Positions 54,906-63,978 of a DNA stretch of 64,000 bases are shown in pieces. Source of the stretch: Aquabacterium sp. GTDB taxonomy: Bacteria > Pseudomonadota > Gammaproteobacteria > Burkholderiales > Burkholderiaceae_C. The stretch spans positions 1 to 64,000 of the forward strand of contig NZ_JAUSAR010000217.1 of the NCBI RefSeq assembly GCF_030652515.1. Direction: 5' to 3'. Within the stretch, counting starts at the first letter, position 1. Each line of letters opens with the position of its first letter. Below the pieces are notes generated by a model. That model was given only the letters and a program-made list of their open reading frames with translations. It searched no databases and was not told the origin of the DNA. Both the position numbers and the translations under genes were made by a program.

Positions 54906-56354
54906 CTAGGGGTTACGGCGGTCATAGCCCTGCTTGACGTAGTAGCGCCGCTTGGCCTCGTACATGTGCTGGTCGGCCCGGTGCACCAAAGCCTCCATGC
55001 GCTCGCCGTCCACACTGGTCGCCGAACCAATGGCCAGGCTGATCTGTGTGCTGCCCGCGTTGAACTGGTTGTTCAGTGCCAGCAACTCGTGGATCTGCTC
55101 GACCCGTTTTTCGCACCCACGCGCATCAGTGTTGGGCAGCAGCACCGCAAACTCGTCCCCACCAATGCGTGACGCCGTGCAAGGCCGATCGACCGCCTTG
55201 CGCAGGATCTCGCCCACGCGGCGCAGCAGGGCGTCGCCGCCCGCATGACCCAGCTCGTCGTTGACGCCCTTGAGGTTGTTCAGGTCCACCACCACCACGC
55301 TGACCGGCCAGGGGCCGTGGCGCTCCAGCCGGTTGATCTCATCGGTGAAGAAGGAGCGGTTGCGCAGGCCGGTCAAGGCATCGTGCATGCCCAGGTACTC
55401 CAGGTAGGCCTCGGCCTTCTTGCGCGCGCTGATGTCGGTCAGGGACACCAGCACCTTGTCCCAACGCTCCTCATGGCCGGGCAACACCGAGAACTGCAGG
55501 TACACGTGCACCTTCTCGCCGTCCAGCGCGTAGTTCACCACCTCGCGTTGCTGGAACAGCTTCCCACTCCACAGATCGACCAGTTGCTCGGCAAAATGCG
55601 GGCGCATGTCGTCGCGGAAGACCTTGTCGGTCTGCGCCAGCAAAGACACCTTGTCGGCCGCGCGGAACATGTGCACAGTCTGCTGGTTGATGTCCAGCAC
55701 CCGGATCTCTTGCAGGCAGCGGGTGACGAACTCGGGGTGAACATCCAGGAAGACCCGAAAGTCGGCAATGCCCTGGCCACGGACCTCTTCAATCAACTGC
55801 TTGATGCCCGTGAAGTCTTCCAGCCACAAAGATACCGGCGAATGTTCAAACAAGCCTTTGGCTTCCAGCTCGCTGGTCCGCAAGGCGCGCTCGGTTCGCG
55901 AACGCTCGGTGGTGTCCTCGATCGCCAGCAGCACGCGTGACCATGTGTCTTCGTGGCCTGGCAAGATGTTGGCCTTCAGCGAAATCGACAGGCGCTCGCC
56001 GTGCAAGGTGTAGTTCACGGTCTGGCTGGAAAACTGGGTGCGGCCCGCCCACAACTGCGCCAGCTCTTCAATGTGCTGCTCGAACATGTCGTCGCGGAAC
56101 ACCTGGTGCAAGCTGGACGACAGCTCGTCAAGATCACGTGCGCCATAGAGCGACAAGGTGCGCTGGTTCACCCGCAGGATGCGCAGGCACTTGGAGCAAT
56201 CGGCCACGCGCTCAGGGTATTGGTGCAAAAAGGCGCGCAGGTCGGTCACCCCCTCCTCGCGCCATTGCGTGAACAGCGTTTTCAAAGCGCTGTAGTCCTC
56301 CAGCCAAAGCGACACCGGTGCCAGCTCAAACATGTCGGCATAGAGATCGTCCAT
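54906..56354 (-). CDS. Diguanylate cyclase with duplicated PAS-like sensor
   Basis: A 482-residue protein. Two homologous sensor units (about 8-155 and 165-315) both read PVSLWLEDF/Y..., VFRDDM..., VNYxLxGE..., LPGHE... The GGDEF domain (about 320-480) has an intact active site RIGGDEFAVLL and a usual DALTGLRNR start; the RxxD inhibitory site is not present at its usual spacing (T replaces D). So it should make c-di-GMP without product inhibition at that site. No membrane segment. It lies just outside the island. Confidence 0.88.
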   Translation of the reverse strand: MDDLYADMFELAPVSLWLEDYSALKTLFTQWREEGVTDLRAFLHQYPERVADCSKCLRILRVNQRTLSLYGARDLDELSSSLHQVFRDDMFEQHIEELAQLWAGRTQFSSQTVNYTLHGERLSISLKANILPGHEDTWSRVLLAIEDTTERSRTERALRTSELEAKGLFEHSPVSLWLEDFTGIKQLIEEVRGQGIADFRVFLDVHPEFVTRCLQEIRVLDINQQTVHMFRAADKVSLLAQTDKVFRDDMRPHFAEQLVDLWSGKLFQQREVVNYALDGEKVHVYLQFSVLPGHEERWDKVLVSLTDISARKKAEAYLEYLGMHDALTGLRNRSFFTDEINRLERHGPWPVSVVVVDLNNLKGVNDELGHAGGDALLRRVGEILRKAVDRPCTASRIGGDEFAVLLPNTDARGCEKRVEQIHELLALNNQFNAGSTQISLAIGSATSVDGERMEALVHRADQHMYEAKRRYYVKQGYDRRNP

Positions 56355-56451
56355 CGAGGGGTCTTTCCAGAGGGCTCAGTCAGGGTGACCAATACGGTAG
56401 CAGATGCAAGGCAGGCATGATGGCGTTTTTTCGCTTCTTTGCGCTGCCCTC

Positions 56452-57657
56452 ATGACCTCCAGCTTCATGCGCACGGCCCTGGTACTGGGCCTGCTGACCG
56501 CCATTGGGCCCTTCGCCATCGACATGTACCTGCCCGCCTTGCCAGCCATCGGGCAAAGCCTGCACGCGGACACGGGCGAGGTGCAGTGGAGCCTGATGGC
56601 CTTCTTCCTGTCGCTGGGCTTGTGCCAACTGATCTACGGGCCTTGGTCGGACATGGTCGGGCGCAAGACGCCGCTGTACGTGGGGCTGGTGCTGTTCGCG
56701 GTGACCAGCGTGGCCTGCGGCCTGGCACAAGACATCCACACTTTGACGGTGTGGCGCTTCATCCAGGGCATCGGCGCCTGTGCCACCATGGCCATCCCGC
56801 GCGCCATCGTGCGCGACCTGCACACGGGCGCCGATGCCGCCCGGTTGATGTCACTGCTCATGCTGGTGTTCAGTGTGTCACCCGTGCTGGCGCCCTTGGC
56901 GGGCAGCATCGCCATCGAACTGGCCAGCTGGCGCGCCGTGTTCTGGGCAGTCACGGTGGCGGCTGTGCTGGGCCTGGTGCTCACGGCCACCATGCTCCCG
57001 GAAACCCGCCCAGCGGCCGACCGCATCGGCAGCAACCTGGCCAGCGCCTGGGCGGGCTACGTCACCTTGATGAAAGACCGGCACTTTCTGGGGCTGACCT
57101 TCATTGGTGGCTTTGGCATGGCCAGCTTTTTTGTCTACCTGGCCAACTCATCGTTCGTGCTGATCCAGGGTTATGGGCTGACGCCGACGGTGTACAGCTT
57201 CTTCTTTTCGATCAATGCCGTGGCCTTCATCGGCACGGCGCAGCTCACCGGCTGGCTCACCAAGCGGTTTGGTTTGCAGGGCGTCGTCAAGGTGGCGGCC
57301 ATGGGCTATGTGCTGCCCTTGATCGCGCTGGTGGTGGTATTCGCGATGGGCGTGCAGCGGCTGGACGTGCTGGCCATCCTGCTGTTCATCGGCTATGGCT
57401 TCCTGGGCCTGATCATCCCCACCACCTCGGTACTGGCGCTGGACAACCATGGTGAGATCGCGGGCACCGCGTCGGCCTTGCTGGGCACATTGCAAATGGT
57501 GACCGCTGCGGTGGTGGTGGCGCTCATGGGGCTGTTCATGGATGGCTCGGCGCTGGCCATGGTGTCGGGCATCGCGGCCTGCGCACTGATCACCTGGGCC
57601 TTGACCTTCATGACCCTGCGCTCGCAGGGGCGCACTGAACCTGAACGGTCTACCTGA
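56452..57657 (+). CDS. Bcr/CflA-family multidrug efflux MFS transporter
   Basis: A 401-residue inner-membrane transporter with 12 hydrophobic segments. [16 protein letters not shown] at the N-terminus, the MFS motif [12 protein letters not shown] in loop 2-3 and [16 protein letters not shown] match drug:H+ antiporters of the Bcr/CflA (DHA1) group. The start at 56452 ([13 protein letters not shown]) precedes the first helix directly. Its stop lies inside the end of the convergent chemoreceptor gene (8-base overlap). Confidence 0.88.
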   Translation: MTSSFMRTALVLGLLTAIGPFAIDMYLPALPAIGQSLHADTGEVQWSLMAFFLSLGLCQLIYGPWSDMVGRKTPLYVGLVLFAVTSVACGLAQDIHTLTVWRFIQGIGACATMAIPRAIVRDLHTGADAARLMSLLMLVFSVSPVLAPLAGSIAIELASWRAVFWAVTVAAVLGLVLTATMLPETRPAADRIGSNLASAWAGYVTLMKDRHFLGLTFIGGFGMASFFVYLANSSFVLIQGYGLTPTVYSFFFSINAVAFIGTAQLTGWLTKRFGLQGVVKVAAMGYVLPLIALVVVFAMGVQRLDVLAILLFIGYGFLGLIIPTTSVLALDNHGEIAGTASALLGTLQMVTAAVVVALMGLFMDGSALAMVSGIAACALITWALTFMTLRSQGRTEPERST

Positions 57658-59194
57658 ACACACTCAACGCCTCAACCAGGCGTGCCGCCTGCTCTTTCAG
57701 GCCTTCAGATGCAGCAGCACTCTGCTCCACCAACGCCGCATTCTGCTGGGTGATCTGGTCCAGGTGGCTCACCGCCTGGCCCACCTGGGTGATGCCGCTG
57801 CTCTGTTCACGGGTCGCTGAGCTGATCTCCGCGATCAGGTCGGACACGCGCTGAACCTGGGTCACCACCTCGTCCATGGTCCTGCCCGCGTCGTCCACTT
57901 GCTTGGAGCCCGACTCCACTTTCTCGACGCTGGCGTTGATCAGGTTTTTGATCTCCTTGGCGGCTTCCGCGCTGCGCTGAGCCAGGCTGCGCACCTCGCC
58001 CGCCACCACCGCAAAACCACGCCCTTGCTCGCCCGCCCGCGCGGCCTCCACCGCCGCGTTCAAGGCCAGGATGTTGGTCTGGAAGGCGATGCCGTCGATG
58101 ACCCCGATGATGTCGGCAATCTTTTTGGAGCTGTGGGTGATCTCGTTCATGGTGTGCACCACGTCAGACACAGCCTTGCCGCCTTTGCCCGCCGCCACGC
58201 TGGCGGTGCCGGACAACTCATTGGCCTGCGTGGCCGTGTCGGCACTGCTCTTCACCGTGGCCGTCATCTGCGTCATGGTCGATGCCGTTTGCTGAACGCT
58301 GGAGGCGGCAGCCTCGGTGCGTGAAGCCAGGTCATTGTTGCCTTGTGCGATTTCGTTGATGGCCGTCTGCACATTGACCACCTGCTCGCTGACATCGTCG
58401 ATCAACCAGCGGAACATCAAACCCAGTTGGCTGATGGTGCGCAAAGTCATGCCGACCTCATCGACACGGTTCATGTGGACAGCGTTCTGCGTTTCGCCCG
58501 AGGCCACACGCAAGGCCTGCTGGCACATCTGCTCCACCGGCGTGGAGACCTGCGCCTGCAGCCACCAGGCCGCCAGCAAGGACAACACCGTCATGACACC
58601 GGCGAAACCCGCCACGGCCAGCCCGCCCAAGCCCAAAGCCCAAGCGCCGATCACGCTGGCAGGCAGCATGGCCAACAAGGGCAAGCGAATGCGCCAGCGA
58701 ACCGGCATGGTCTGCAACAGCGAGGTCCAGCCCATCAGGCCGGTGCGCACCACCAGCCCCTTGTGGAACTGGCGCCCCTCGGTCTGGCCATCCTGGAATT
58801 TTTTATACAGAGTTTGCGCTGCGTCAATTTCTTCGCGAGAAGCCTTGGTGCGCACCGACATGTAGCCCGTGGGTCGACCCTGGCGGACCACAGGCATGGC
58901 GCTGGCGCGCACCCAATAGTGATCGCCAGTTTTGCGGCGATTTTTCACGATTCCCGTCCACGGCTCGCCTGCTTTGAGCGTGGCCCACATGTCGGCGAAC
59001 GCCTCCTTGGGCATGTCAGGGTGTCGGACCACATTGTGGGCTTGCCCCTGCAGCTCTTCGCGGCTGTAGCCGCTGATCGCCACGAACGCCGCGTTGGCGT
59101 AGGTGATGTGGCTTTGCGTGTCTGTCGTCGACATCAAAGTCGCATCAGCGGGGAAATCAAACTCTTGTTGGGTGACAGGCTGGTTGTTGCGCAT
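57650..59194 (-). CDS. Methyl-accepting chemotaxis protein with N-terminal PAS (Aer-type)
   Basis: A 514-residue chemoreceptor. The PAS domain (about 20-120; [28 protein letters not shown]) resembles the redox/energy sensor Aer. Two membrane segments follow (about 170-215), then a HAMP-like linker and a signalling domain with the hairpin tip [21 protein letters not shown]. It should signal aerotaxis through CheA/CheW from the inner membrane. It ends against the Bcr-type gene. Confidence 0.92.
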   Translation of the reverse strand: MRNNQPVTQQEFDFPADATLMSTTDTQSHITYANAAFVAISGYSREELQGQAHNVVRHPDMPKEAFADMWATLKAGEPWTGIVKNRRKTGDHYWVRASAMPVVRQGRPTGYMSVRTKASREEIDAAQTLYKKFQDGQTEGRQFHKGLVVRTGLMGWTSLLQTMPVRWRIRLPLLAMLPASVIGAWALGLGGLAVAGFAGVMTVLSLLAAWWLQAQVSTPVEQMCQQALRVASGETQNAVHMNRVDEVGMTLRTISQLGLMFRWLIDDVSEQVVNVQTAINEIAQGNNDLASRTEAAASSVQQTASTMTQMTATVKSSADTATQANELSGTASVAAGKGGKAVSDVVHTMNEITHSSKKIADIIGVIDGIAFQTNILALNAAVEAARAGEQGRGFAVVAGEVRSLAQRSAEAAKEIKNLINASVEKVESGSKQVDDAGRTMDEVVTQVQRVSDLIAEISSATREQSSGITQVGQAVSHLDQITQQNAALVEQSAAASEGLKEQAARLVEALSVFR

Positions 59195-59286
59195 AGGGTC
59201 GGGACAGTGATCGAGAAGAGAAAGCCCTCTGTTATCGGCAGAAAAACCGCCGACTTCACCTCGCCATTTCGGTCAGATTCGGGTGT

Positions 59287-59649
59287 TCAGCCGCCCGCGC
59301 GCTTGACCGTCCAGCCCTGCTTCTGCAGAAAAACCATGACCGTGTCGACGTGGTCGCCCTGCACTTCCACCACGCCATCCTTGACCGTGCCACCACAGCC
59401 GCAGGCTGCTTTGAGCTGCTTGCCCAACTGGTGGAGCGCCACCTCGTCCAGCGGCACGCCCTTGACCAGGGTCACGCCTTTGCCCTTTCGGCCTTTGGTT
59501 TCGCGCGACACGCGCACGATGCCATCGGACGGCGGCAGGTTCGCCTTTTTGCCGCACACGCATTGCGCCACGGCCTGGCGGCACTCGGGGCAGGTGCGGC
59601 CCAGTTCGGTGGAGTAAACCAGCCCACCGCTGGATTTTTGAGATTTCAT
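59287..59649 (-). CDS. YciH/SUI1-family translation initiation factor-like protein
   Basis: A 120-residue eIF1-like protein. The N-terminus has a zinc-ribbon-like pair (CPECRQAVAQCVCG); the C-terminal SUI1 fold is recognisable from VRVSRETKGRKGKGVTLVKG and GCGGTVKDGVVEVQGDH. Homologues take part in start-codon fidelity. The start at 59649 was chosen as the family start (MKSQKSSGGLVYS). It is divergent from ppk2. Confidence 0.88.
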   Translation of the reverse strand: MKSQKSSGGLVYSTELGRTCPECRQAVAQCVCGKKANLPPSDGIVRVSRETKGRKGKGVTLVKGVPLDEVALHQLGKQLKAACGCGGTVKDGVVEVQGDHVDTVMVFLQKQGWTVKRAGG

Positions 59650-59707
59650 GGCCTTGAGGCAAGGGGCTGTCACAAGGTTGACACGATACAGCGATACCGT
59701 CCACGCC

Positions 59708-60586
59708 ATGAGCCCGACCGATGATGACCTGATCCGCCGAATCCACCGCGACCTGCAAGACAGCTACGACGAAGAGTTGGAACTTGAACTGGACGACGGC
59801 GATGACGCCGAGAAGGAAACCCGCAAGCAGTACTTCAACGAACTGTTCCGCCTGCAGGGCGAGCTCGTCAAGCTGCAGGACTGGGTCGTCAGCTCCGGCC
59901 ACAAGGTCGTGATCCTGTTCGAAGGCCGTGATGCCGCAGGCAAAGGTGGCGTGATCAAGCGCATCACGCAACGCCTGAACCCGCGCGTGGCCCGCGTGGC
60001 CGCCCTGCCCGCGCCCAATGACCGCGAACGCACACAGTGGTACTTCCAGCGCTACGCCTCGCACTTGCCCGCTGCGGGCGAGATGGTGCTGTTCGACCGC
60101 AGCTGGTACAACCGCGCCGGTGTCGAACGCGTGATGGGCTTTTGCACCGACGACCAGTACGAAGAGTTTTTCCGCTCAGCACCCGAGTTCGAACGCATGC
60201 TGGTGCGCTCGGGCATCCAGCTGATCAAATACTGGTTCTCGATCTCGGACGAAGAGCAGCAACTGCGCTTCATGGGCCGCATCCACGACCCGCTCAAGCA
60301 ATGGAAGCTCAGCCCGATGGACCTGGAGTCGCGCCGCCGCTGGGAGGACTACACCCGGGCCAAGGAAGTCATGCTGGAGCGCACCCACATCGCCGAGGCG
60401 CCGTGGTGGGTGGTGCAGGCCGACGACAAGAAGAAGGCCCGCCTGAACTGCATCCACCATCTACTGCAGCAGATGCCGTACCGTGAAATCGAGCGCCCCG
60501 CCATCGTGCTGCCACCGCGTGAACGCCACCAGGACTACGCCCGCCAGCCGGTGCCGCCCGACATCGTCGTGCCTGAAATCTACTGA
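59708..60586 (+). CDS. ppk2: Polyphosphate kinase 2
   Basis: Transfers phosphate between polyphosphate and nucleotides. The 292-residue protein has Walker A in LFEGRDAAGKGGVIKRI (about 69-85), Walker B in LFDRSWYNRAGVERVMGF (about 130-147), and the lid with RIHDPLKQWKLSPMDLESR. An acidic N-terminal stretch (EELELELDDGDDAEKE) precedes the core, common in single-domain PPK2 proteins of betaproteobacteria. Whether it makes GTP/ATP or polyP cannot be told. Confidence 0.92.
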   Translation: MSPTDDDLIRRIHRDLQDSYDEELELELDDGDDAEKETRKQYFNELFRLQGELVKLQDWVVSSGHKVVILFEGRDAAGKGGVIKRITQRLNPRVARVAALPAPNDRERTQWYFQRYASHLPAAGEMVLFDRSWYNRAGVERVMGFCTDDQYEEFFRSAPEFERMLVRSGIQLIKYWFSISDEEQQLRFMGRIHDPLKQWKLSPMDLESRRRWEDYTRAKEVMLERTHIAEAPWWVVQADDKKKARLNCIHHLLQQMPYREIERPAIVLPPRERHQDYARQPVPPDIVVPEIY

Positions 60587-60656
60587 AGCCGCCCAGGCTT
60601 GACCCTCGGGGCAGACAGGCGCAAAGTGATGGGTGTCTTGGCAATGAGGACCCATC

Positions 60657-61061
60657 ATGAAAACCTTCATGCTTGAACCGCGCATGCTGACCATGGGCGG
60701 TGTGTTCTATCCCACGGGCTATGTCTTCGCCATGTTCCCCAACCTGGAGGATGCCGACAAGGTCGGTGAAGCCTTGCAGGGGGCAGGCTTTCACAGCGAC
60801 GACATCATGCTGCTGAAGCCCGAAGCCATCCTGGACCAGGTCAGCCCCACCGCACCTGCCGTCGCTGGCCCCATGCCTTCGGTCGGCAGTGAAGCGGCCA
60901 CCGTGCGCCAGTACACCCAGCTGGCGCGCCAGGGGCATTGCGCGCTGTTGGTTCACGCGGCGTCTGAACGCAGCACCCAGCGCCTGATGGAGGTCGTGCA
61001 CACGGTGCCCTTTTCAATGGCCGAGAAGTACCACTTCCTGGCCATGGAGCGGCTGCACTGA
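60657..61061 (+). CDS. Conserved hypothetical protein
   Basis: A 134-residue protein with no signal peptide. GYVFAMFPNLEDADKVGEAL, GAGFHSDDIMLL and a later HCALLVHAASERSTQRLMEVV suggest a ferredoxin-like regulatory fold, as in stress-related proteins that pair with polyphosphate or permease genes, but I do not recognise the family. A GAGGA site precedes the ATG. The last 48 bases overlap the convergent PAP2 gene. Confidence 0.6.
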   Translation: MKTFMLEPRMLTMGGVFYPTGYVFAMFPNLEDADKVGEALQGAGFHSDDIMLLKPEAILDQVSPTAPAVAGPMPSVGSEAATVRQYTQLARQGHCALLVHAASERSTQRLMEVVHTVPFSMAEKYHFLAMERLH

Positions 61062-61727
61062 GGCAGGCACCGGCGGGCGGTGCAGGTCAGCCCGCTGATA
61101 AGGATGCTGCCGCTGAGACAGCGCCAAGGCCACCTTGATGACCGTTTGGTGCGTGTTGAAAGGCAGGCTGACAAAAGGCATGGCCGCCAACCAGGCGGCA
61201 GCAGTCAGCCATGCCCACCTTGGGATGCGCAGATGGGCCGGGGCCCTGAACCCCATGGCGCAGGCGCTGGCCAGGCATCCCAACCCAAAGCCCAACACCG
61301 ATTCAGACACGGAGTGCGCGTGGGTCGTGACGCGCGACACCGCGATCAATGCGGCCAGGCCCAAGCCCATGGCCGCGCCCCACCAGGCGGTCGAGGCCTG
61401 GCGCCGCCGGGCAAAGGCGTGCCCCAGCACCGGGTAGACGGCGGCTGACACCATGGCGTGCCCCGAAAACCCCGTGAAATCCAGCGCGGCGATGCCCCAG
61501 CCCCAACCCATGAAAGCGATCTTGGAGGCCGAGGTCACCACGATGGCCAGGCCCAAGGCCAACGCCCAGGAGCGCACCACGCGGTGGGCATCAAACGCCA
61601 TGAACACCAGCACCAAGGCCATGGCGATGGGCAAGACGATGGGCGACTCGCCCAGGCGTGAAATCCAGATCCAGAAGGTATAGCTGCTCAACATGTGCAC
61701 CATTGCCGCGTGAATGGATGTGAGCAC
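61014..61727 (-). CDS. PAP2-family membrane phosphatase
   Basis: A 237-residue membrane protein with about five to six hydrophobic segments. SGHAMVSAAVYP (about 90-101) and SRVTTHAHSVSE (about 132-143) are the second and third catalytic motifs of the PAP2/undecaprenyl-pyrophosphate phosphatase-like family. The first motif (KxxxxxxRP) is not clearly present; KIAFMGWGWG stands in its place, so activity is uncertain. Start: GTG at 61727; an ATG 8 codons later is possible. Its 3' end overlaps the gene on the other strand. Confidence 0.78.
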   Translation of the reverse strand: MLTSIHAAMVHMLSSYTFWIWISRLGESPIVLPIAMALVLVFMAFDAHRVVRSWALALGLAIVVTSASKIAFMGWGWGIAALDFTGFSGHAMVSAAVYPVLGHAFARRRQASTAWWGAAMGLGLAALIAVSRVTTHAHSVSESVLGFGLGCLASACAMGFRAPAHLRIPRWAWLTAAAWLAAMPFVSLPFNTHQTVIKVALALSQRQHPYQRADLHRPPVPASVQPLHGQEVVLLGH

Positions 61728-61770
61728 CGTGGGCAGCTTTGGTTCCCATCCCCGCGTGATAAAGTGCTCG

Positions 61771-61875
61771 GGTCATTGGGGAGTAGCCGCCCTGTTTCCC
61801 TCAGGGGCATGCGTCAACACACTTGGTCTTTCGGCCATGGCGCTTGCAGCTTCATGCCTGGCAAGACCTTTGACC
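61771..61875 (+). ncRNA. yybP-ykoY manganese riboswitch
   Basis: The conserved GGGGAGTAGCC is at 61778-61788. Stem P1 is formed by GGTCA (61771-61775) and TGACC (61871-61875). The second conserved internal loop is represented by GCATGCGTCAACACAC and the paired strands TTGGTCTTTCGGCC / GGCAAGACCTTTG. It lies directly before a UPF0016 manganese exporter gene, the usual target of this riboswitch, which turns expression on when Mn(II) is high. Confidence 0.86.
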
Positions 61876-61934
61876 ACATCGCCTCCGCTCGGGCCGGGGA
61901 TGCGTGTGGTCATCGGTATTCGTTTTGCCGGCCC
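61872..61934 (+). promoter_or_regulatory. Alternative hairpins of the manganese-riboswitch expression platform
   Basis: GACCACA (61872-61878) pairs with TGTGGTC (61905-61911) and shares GACC with the P1 stem, so this hairpin and the riboswitch closing stem exclude each other. GGGCCGG (61891-61897) is fully complementary to CCGGCCC (61928-61934), which touches the TGGAG ribosome site of the exporter gene. This is a ready layout for translational switching; the actual fold is inferred by eye. Confidence 0.6.
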
Positions 61935-61945
61935 TGGAGAACCTC

Positions 61946-62518
61946 ATGCAAGCTTTCCTCGTGTCCGCCGGTGTCGTGGCCCTGGCCGAAATCGGTGACA
62001 AAACCCAACTCCTGTCATTGCTGCTGGCCGCCAAGTTCAAGCGGCCGGTGCCCATCATCCTGGGCATCTTTGTGGCCACCCTGCTGAACCATGGCATGGC
62101 CGGCCTGGTGGGCGGCTGGGTGTCCGAGCACATCGGCCCTGATGTGCTGCGTTGGGTACTGGGCGTGTCCTTCCTGGCCATGGCGGTCTGGACATTGATC
62201 CCCGACAAGCTGGACGACGGTGAATCCACCTCACTGCAGCGATTTGGCGTGTTTGGCACCACCGTGCTGGCCTTCTTCCTGGCCGAGATGGGCGACAAGA
62301 CCCAAGTGGCCACGGTGGCCCTGGCGGCCCGCTACAACGACTTGATCTCGGTGGTCATCGGCACCACCATCGGCATGATGCTGGCCAATGTGCCCGCCGT
62401 GCTGCTGGGCGACATCGTGGTCAAGAAGGTGTCAATGCGGCTGGTGCATGGCATCGCCGCCTTGATGTTCGCGGTCTTGGGCTTACTGGCCTTGCTGGAC
62501 GTGGGCAGCTTCTTCTGA
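61946..62518 (+). CDS. UPF0016/TMEM165-family manganese exporter
   Basis: A 190-residue membrane protein with six helices arranged as two repeats, each with the family motif E-x-G-D-K-T: ALAEIGDKTQLLSLLLA near residue 14 and FLAEMGDKTQVATVALA near 108. Bacterial homologues (MneA, Mnx) export Mn(II). The start at 61946 has GGAG 6 nt upstream. Expression should follow the yybP-ykoY riboswitch. The last 36 bases overlap the convergent gene. Confidence 0.9.
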   Translation: MQAFLVSAGVVALAEIGDKTQLLSLLLAAKFKRPVPIILGIFVATLLNHGMAGLVGGWVSEHIGPDVLRWVLGVSFLAMAVWTLIPDKLDDGESTSLQRFGVFGTTVLAFFLAEMGDKTQVATVALAARYNDLISVVIGTTIGMMLANVPAVLLGDIVVKKVSMRLVHGIAALMFAVLGLLALLDVGSFF

Positions 62519-63250
62519 GCCCACGCAGGTGATGCTGCGGCACCACTCGATGTCGCGCAGTGGCGTGCGCACTTCGGCCTGATCGATGCGCAGGTCAAAC
62601 GGCGCCTGCAAACCCACCAGGTTGAAATCGGCACGGTTCAGGACATCGGCCTGCAGCTTGGTGTGAACCGGCACCGACAAGTGCATGGTGGTGCGCACCG
62701 GCACCTTGATGGGATCGCTCACCTGGCCGGTCACCCTCACATTCAAGGCCAACGGCAGTTGCACCTTGATCGGCACCGTCAGGTGCACCGGCACCTTGAA
62801 GGTGACCGGCACCATGACGTTCATGGCGGGCAGCCACGACACCACCGGGATCTTCATCTCCACCTCGGTCGACACGGGGATGTCCTGGTCAAAACTGACG
62901 CTGGTGTCCACCGGCACGGTGGTGTTGATGACGGCCTGGGCGCTCAGCTTGTTCAACAACTGCACGCTGACCAACTGATCGATGGGCACGGCCACCTTGG
63001 ACTGGGTGTCCAGCCGCAGGAACAAAGGCGTGTGCACCTCAGCCCGCGCGGGCATGCCCGTGGGCAGGCGCAAGGTGACCGTTTGATCGCGCAGGGCCAC
63101 GACCGACTGCCAATGCTCGCGAACGTGCCAGGCTGCAGCGGCCAGCAGGGCCACCCAGATCAGCGCAGCGCTGGTCATCACCAAAGCCACATCGCGCCGA
63201 CGCACCGGTCGGTGCCAGCCGCGCCGCGCAGGCAACGCCGTCGTCGTCAA
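62483..63250 (-). CDS. Membrane-anchored VPV-repeat protein (second of a tandem pair)
   Basis: A 255-residue protein with one N-terminal membrane helix (DVALVMTSAALIWVALLAAAAW, about 20-41) and a long extracytoplasmic part made of short repeated strands rich in V-P-V/V-P-I (for example VPVTFKVPVHLTVPIKV, IKVPVRTTMHLSVPVHTKL). This suggests a beta-helix or stacked-strand rod. Function unknown. Its start overlaps its paralogue (ATGA), and its 3' end overlaps the manganese exporter gene. Confidence 0.7.
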   Translation of the reverse strand: MTTTALPARRGWHRPVRRRDVALVMTSAALIWVALLAAAAWHVREHWQSVVALRDQTVTLRLPTGMPARAEVHTPLFLRLDTQSKVAVPIDQLVSVQLLNKLSAQAVINTTVPVDTSVSFDQDIPVSTEVEMKIPVVSWLPAMNVMVPVTFKVPVHLTVPIKVQLPLALNVRVTGQVSDPIKVPVRTTMHLSVPVHTKLQADVLNRADFNLVGLQAPFDLRIDQAEVRTPLRDIEWCRSITCVGSEEAAHVQQGQ

Positions 63251-63978
63251 GGTTGGCGCTCCGGCCGACGCTCAAGCTGCACGGCCTCCAGCGGCAGCTT
63301 GATGTCCATGTGGGTCAGGCCAGCCTTCACGTTCTGGCTCGGGAAGCTCAAAGTGGCGTTCACCGGCGCGGTCACGGGCAGGCTGAAGGACTCGCGGATG
63401 GGCACCACCGTGTCCATCACCGTGTCGATGCGGGCACTCAGGGGCTCGGCCAGGCGGATCAGCGCGGGCGTGTTCAGGGACACCGGCACTTGTTTGCGCA
63501 CGGGGATCACCAGGCTGATCGGCACGTCGGCCTTGAGCGGCACTTTGCCCTGGATCGGCAAGGTGACGGCAAACCCCAGGATGCGCGTCTTGACCTTGGT
63601 GTCCAGATCAATCACCTGATCCACGTGCAAGGTGTGCTCGATGGGCACGTCGAAGTTGATCGGGACCGAGGTTTCCACGCTGACGGTGAGCGGAATGGCA
63701 TCGGTGATCGGGATGCTGAGCGTTTCGCGAACGGGCACCTTCAAGCGCAGGCTCTGGTCAATGCGCACCTCGATCTTGTTGCTGACCGAGGCCCGCACCG
63801 CCAACTCGGACGGCATGCTGATGCTGGCGACCTGATCGCGCAACACCAGGTGGGCGGCCAGGTTTTGCCAAGCCCAGTGGGCCCCGAAACCGGCCACGGC
63901 CGTCATCACGAGCAGCAAAACCAGGGTGCTCAGGAGCAGCGTGCGCCAAGTGAGGGGTGAGGACGGAGGCTCGTGCAT
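63247..63978 (-). CDS. Membrane-anchored VPV-repeat protein (first of a tandem pair)
   Basis: A 243-residue protein with an N-terminal membrane helix (LLLSTLVLLLVMTAVAGF, about 15-32) followed by repeats of the same type as its neighbour (LKVPVRETLSIPITDAIPL, VPINFDVPIEHTL, VPISLVIPVRKQVPVSL). The two are clearly paralogues in tandem and coupled by an ATGA overlap. Start: the ATG at 63978 with a G-rich site before it; a GTG two codons earlier is possible. No known family recognised. Confidence 0.7.
   Translation of the reverse strand: MHEPPSSPLTWRTLLLSTLVLLLVMTAVAGFGAHWAWQNLAAHLVLRDQVASISMPSELAVRASVSNKIEVRIDQSLRLKVPVRETLSIPITDAIPLTVSVETSVPINFDVPIEHTLHVDQVIDLDTKVKTRILGFAVTLPIQGKVPLKADVPISLVIPVRKQVPVSLNTPALIRLAEPLSARIDTVMDTVVPIRESFSLPVTAPVNATLSFPSQNVKAGLTHMDIKLPLEAVQLERRPERQP

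Noticed and set aside
62663..63619. 318-codon plus-strand frame opposite the VPV-repeat genes, very rich in His, Arg and Gly
   Set aside because: Produced by reading the repeated Val-Pro codons in reverse; no start context.
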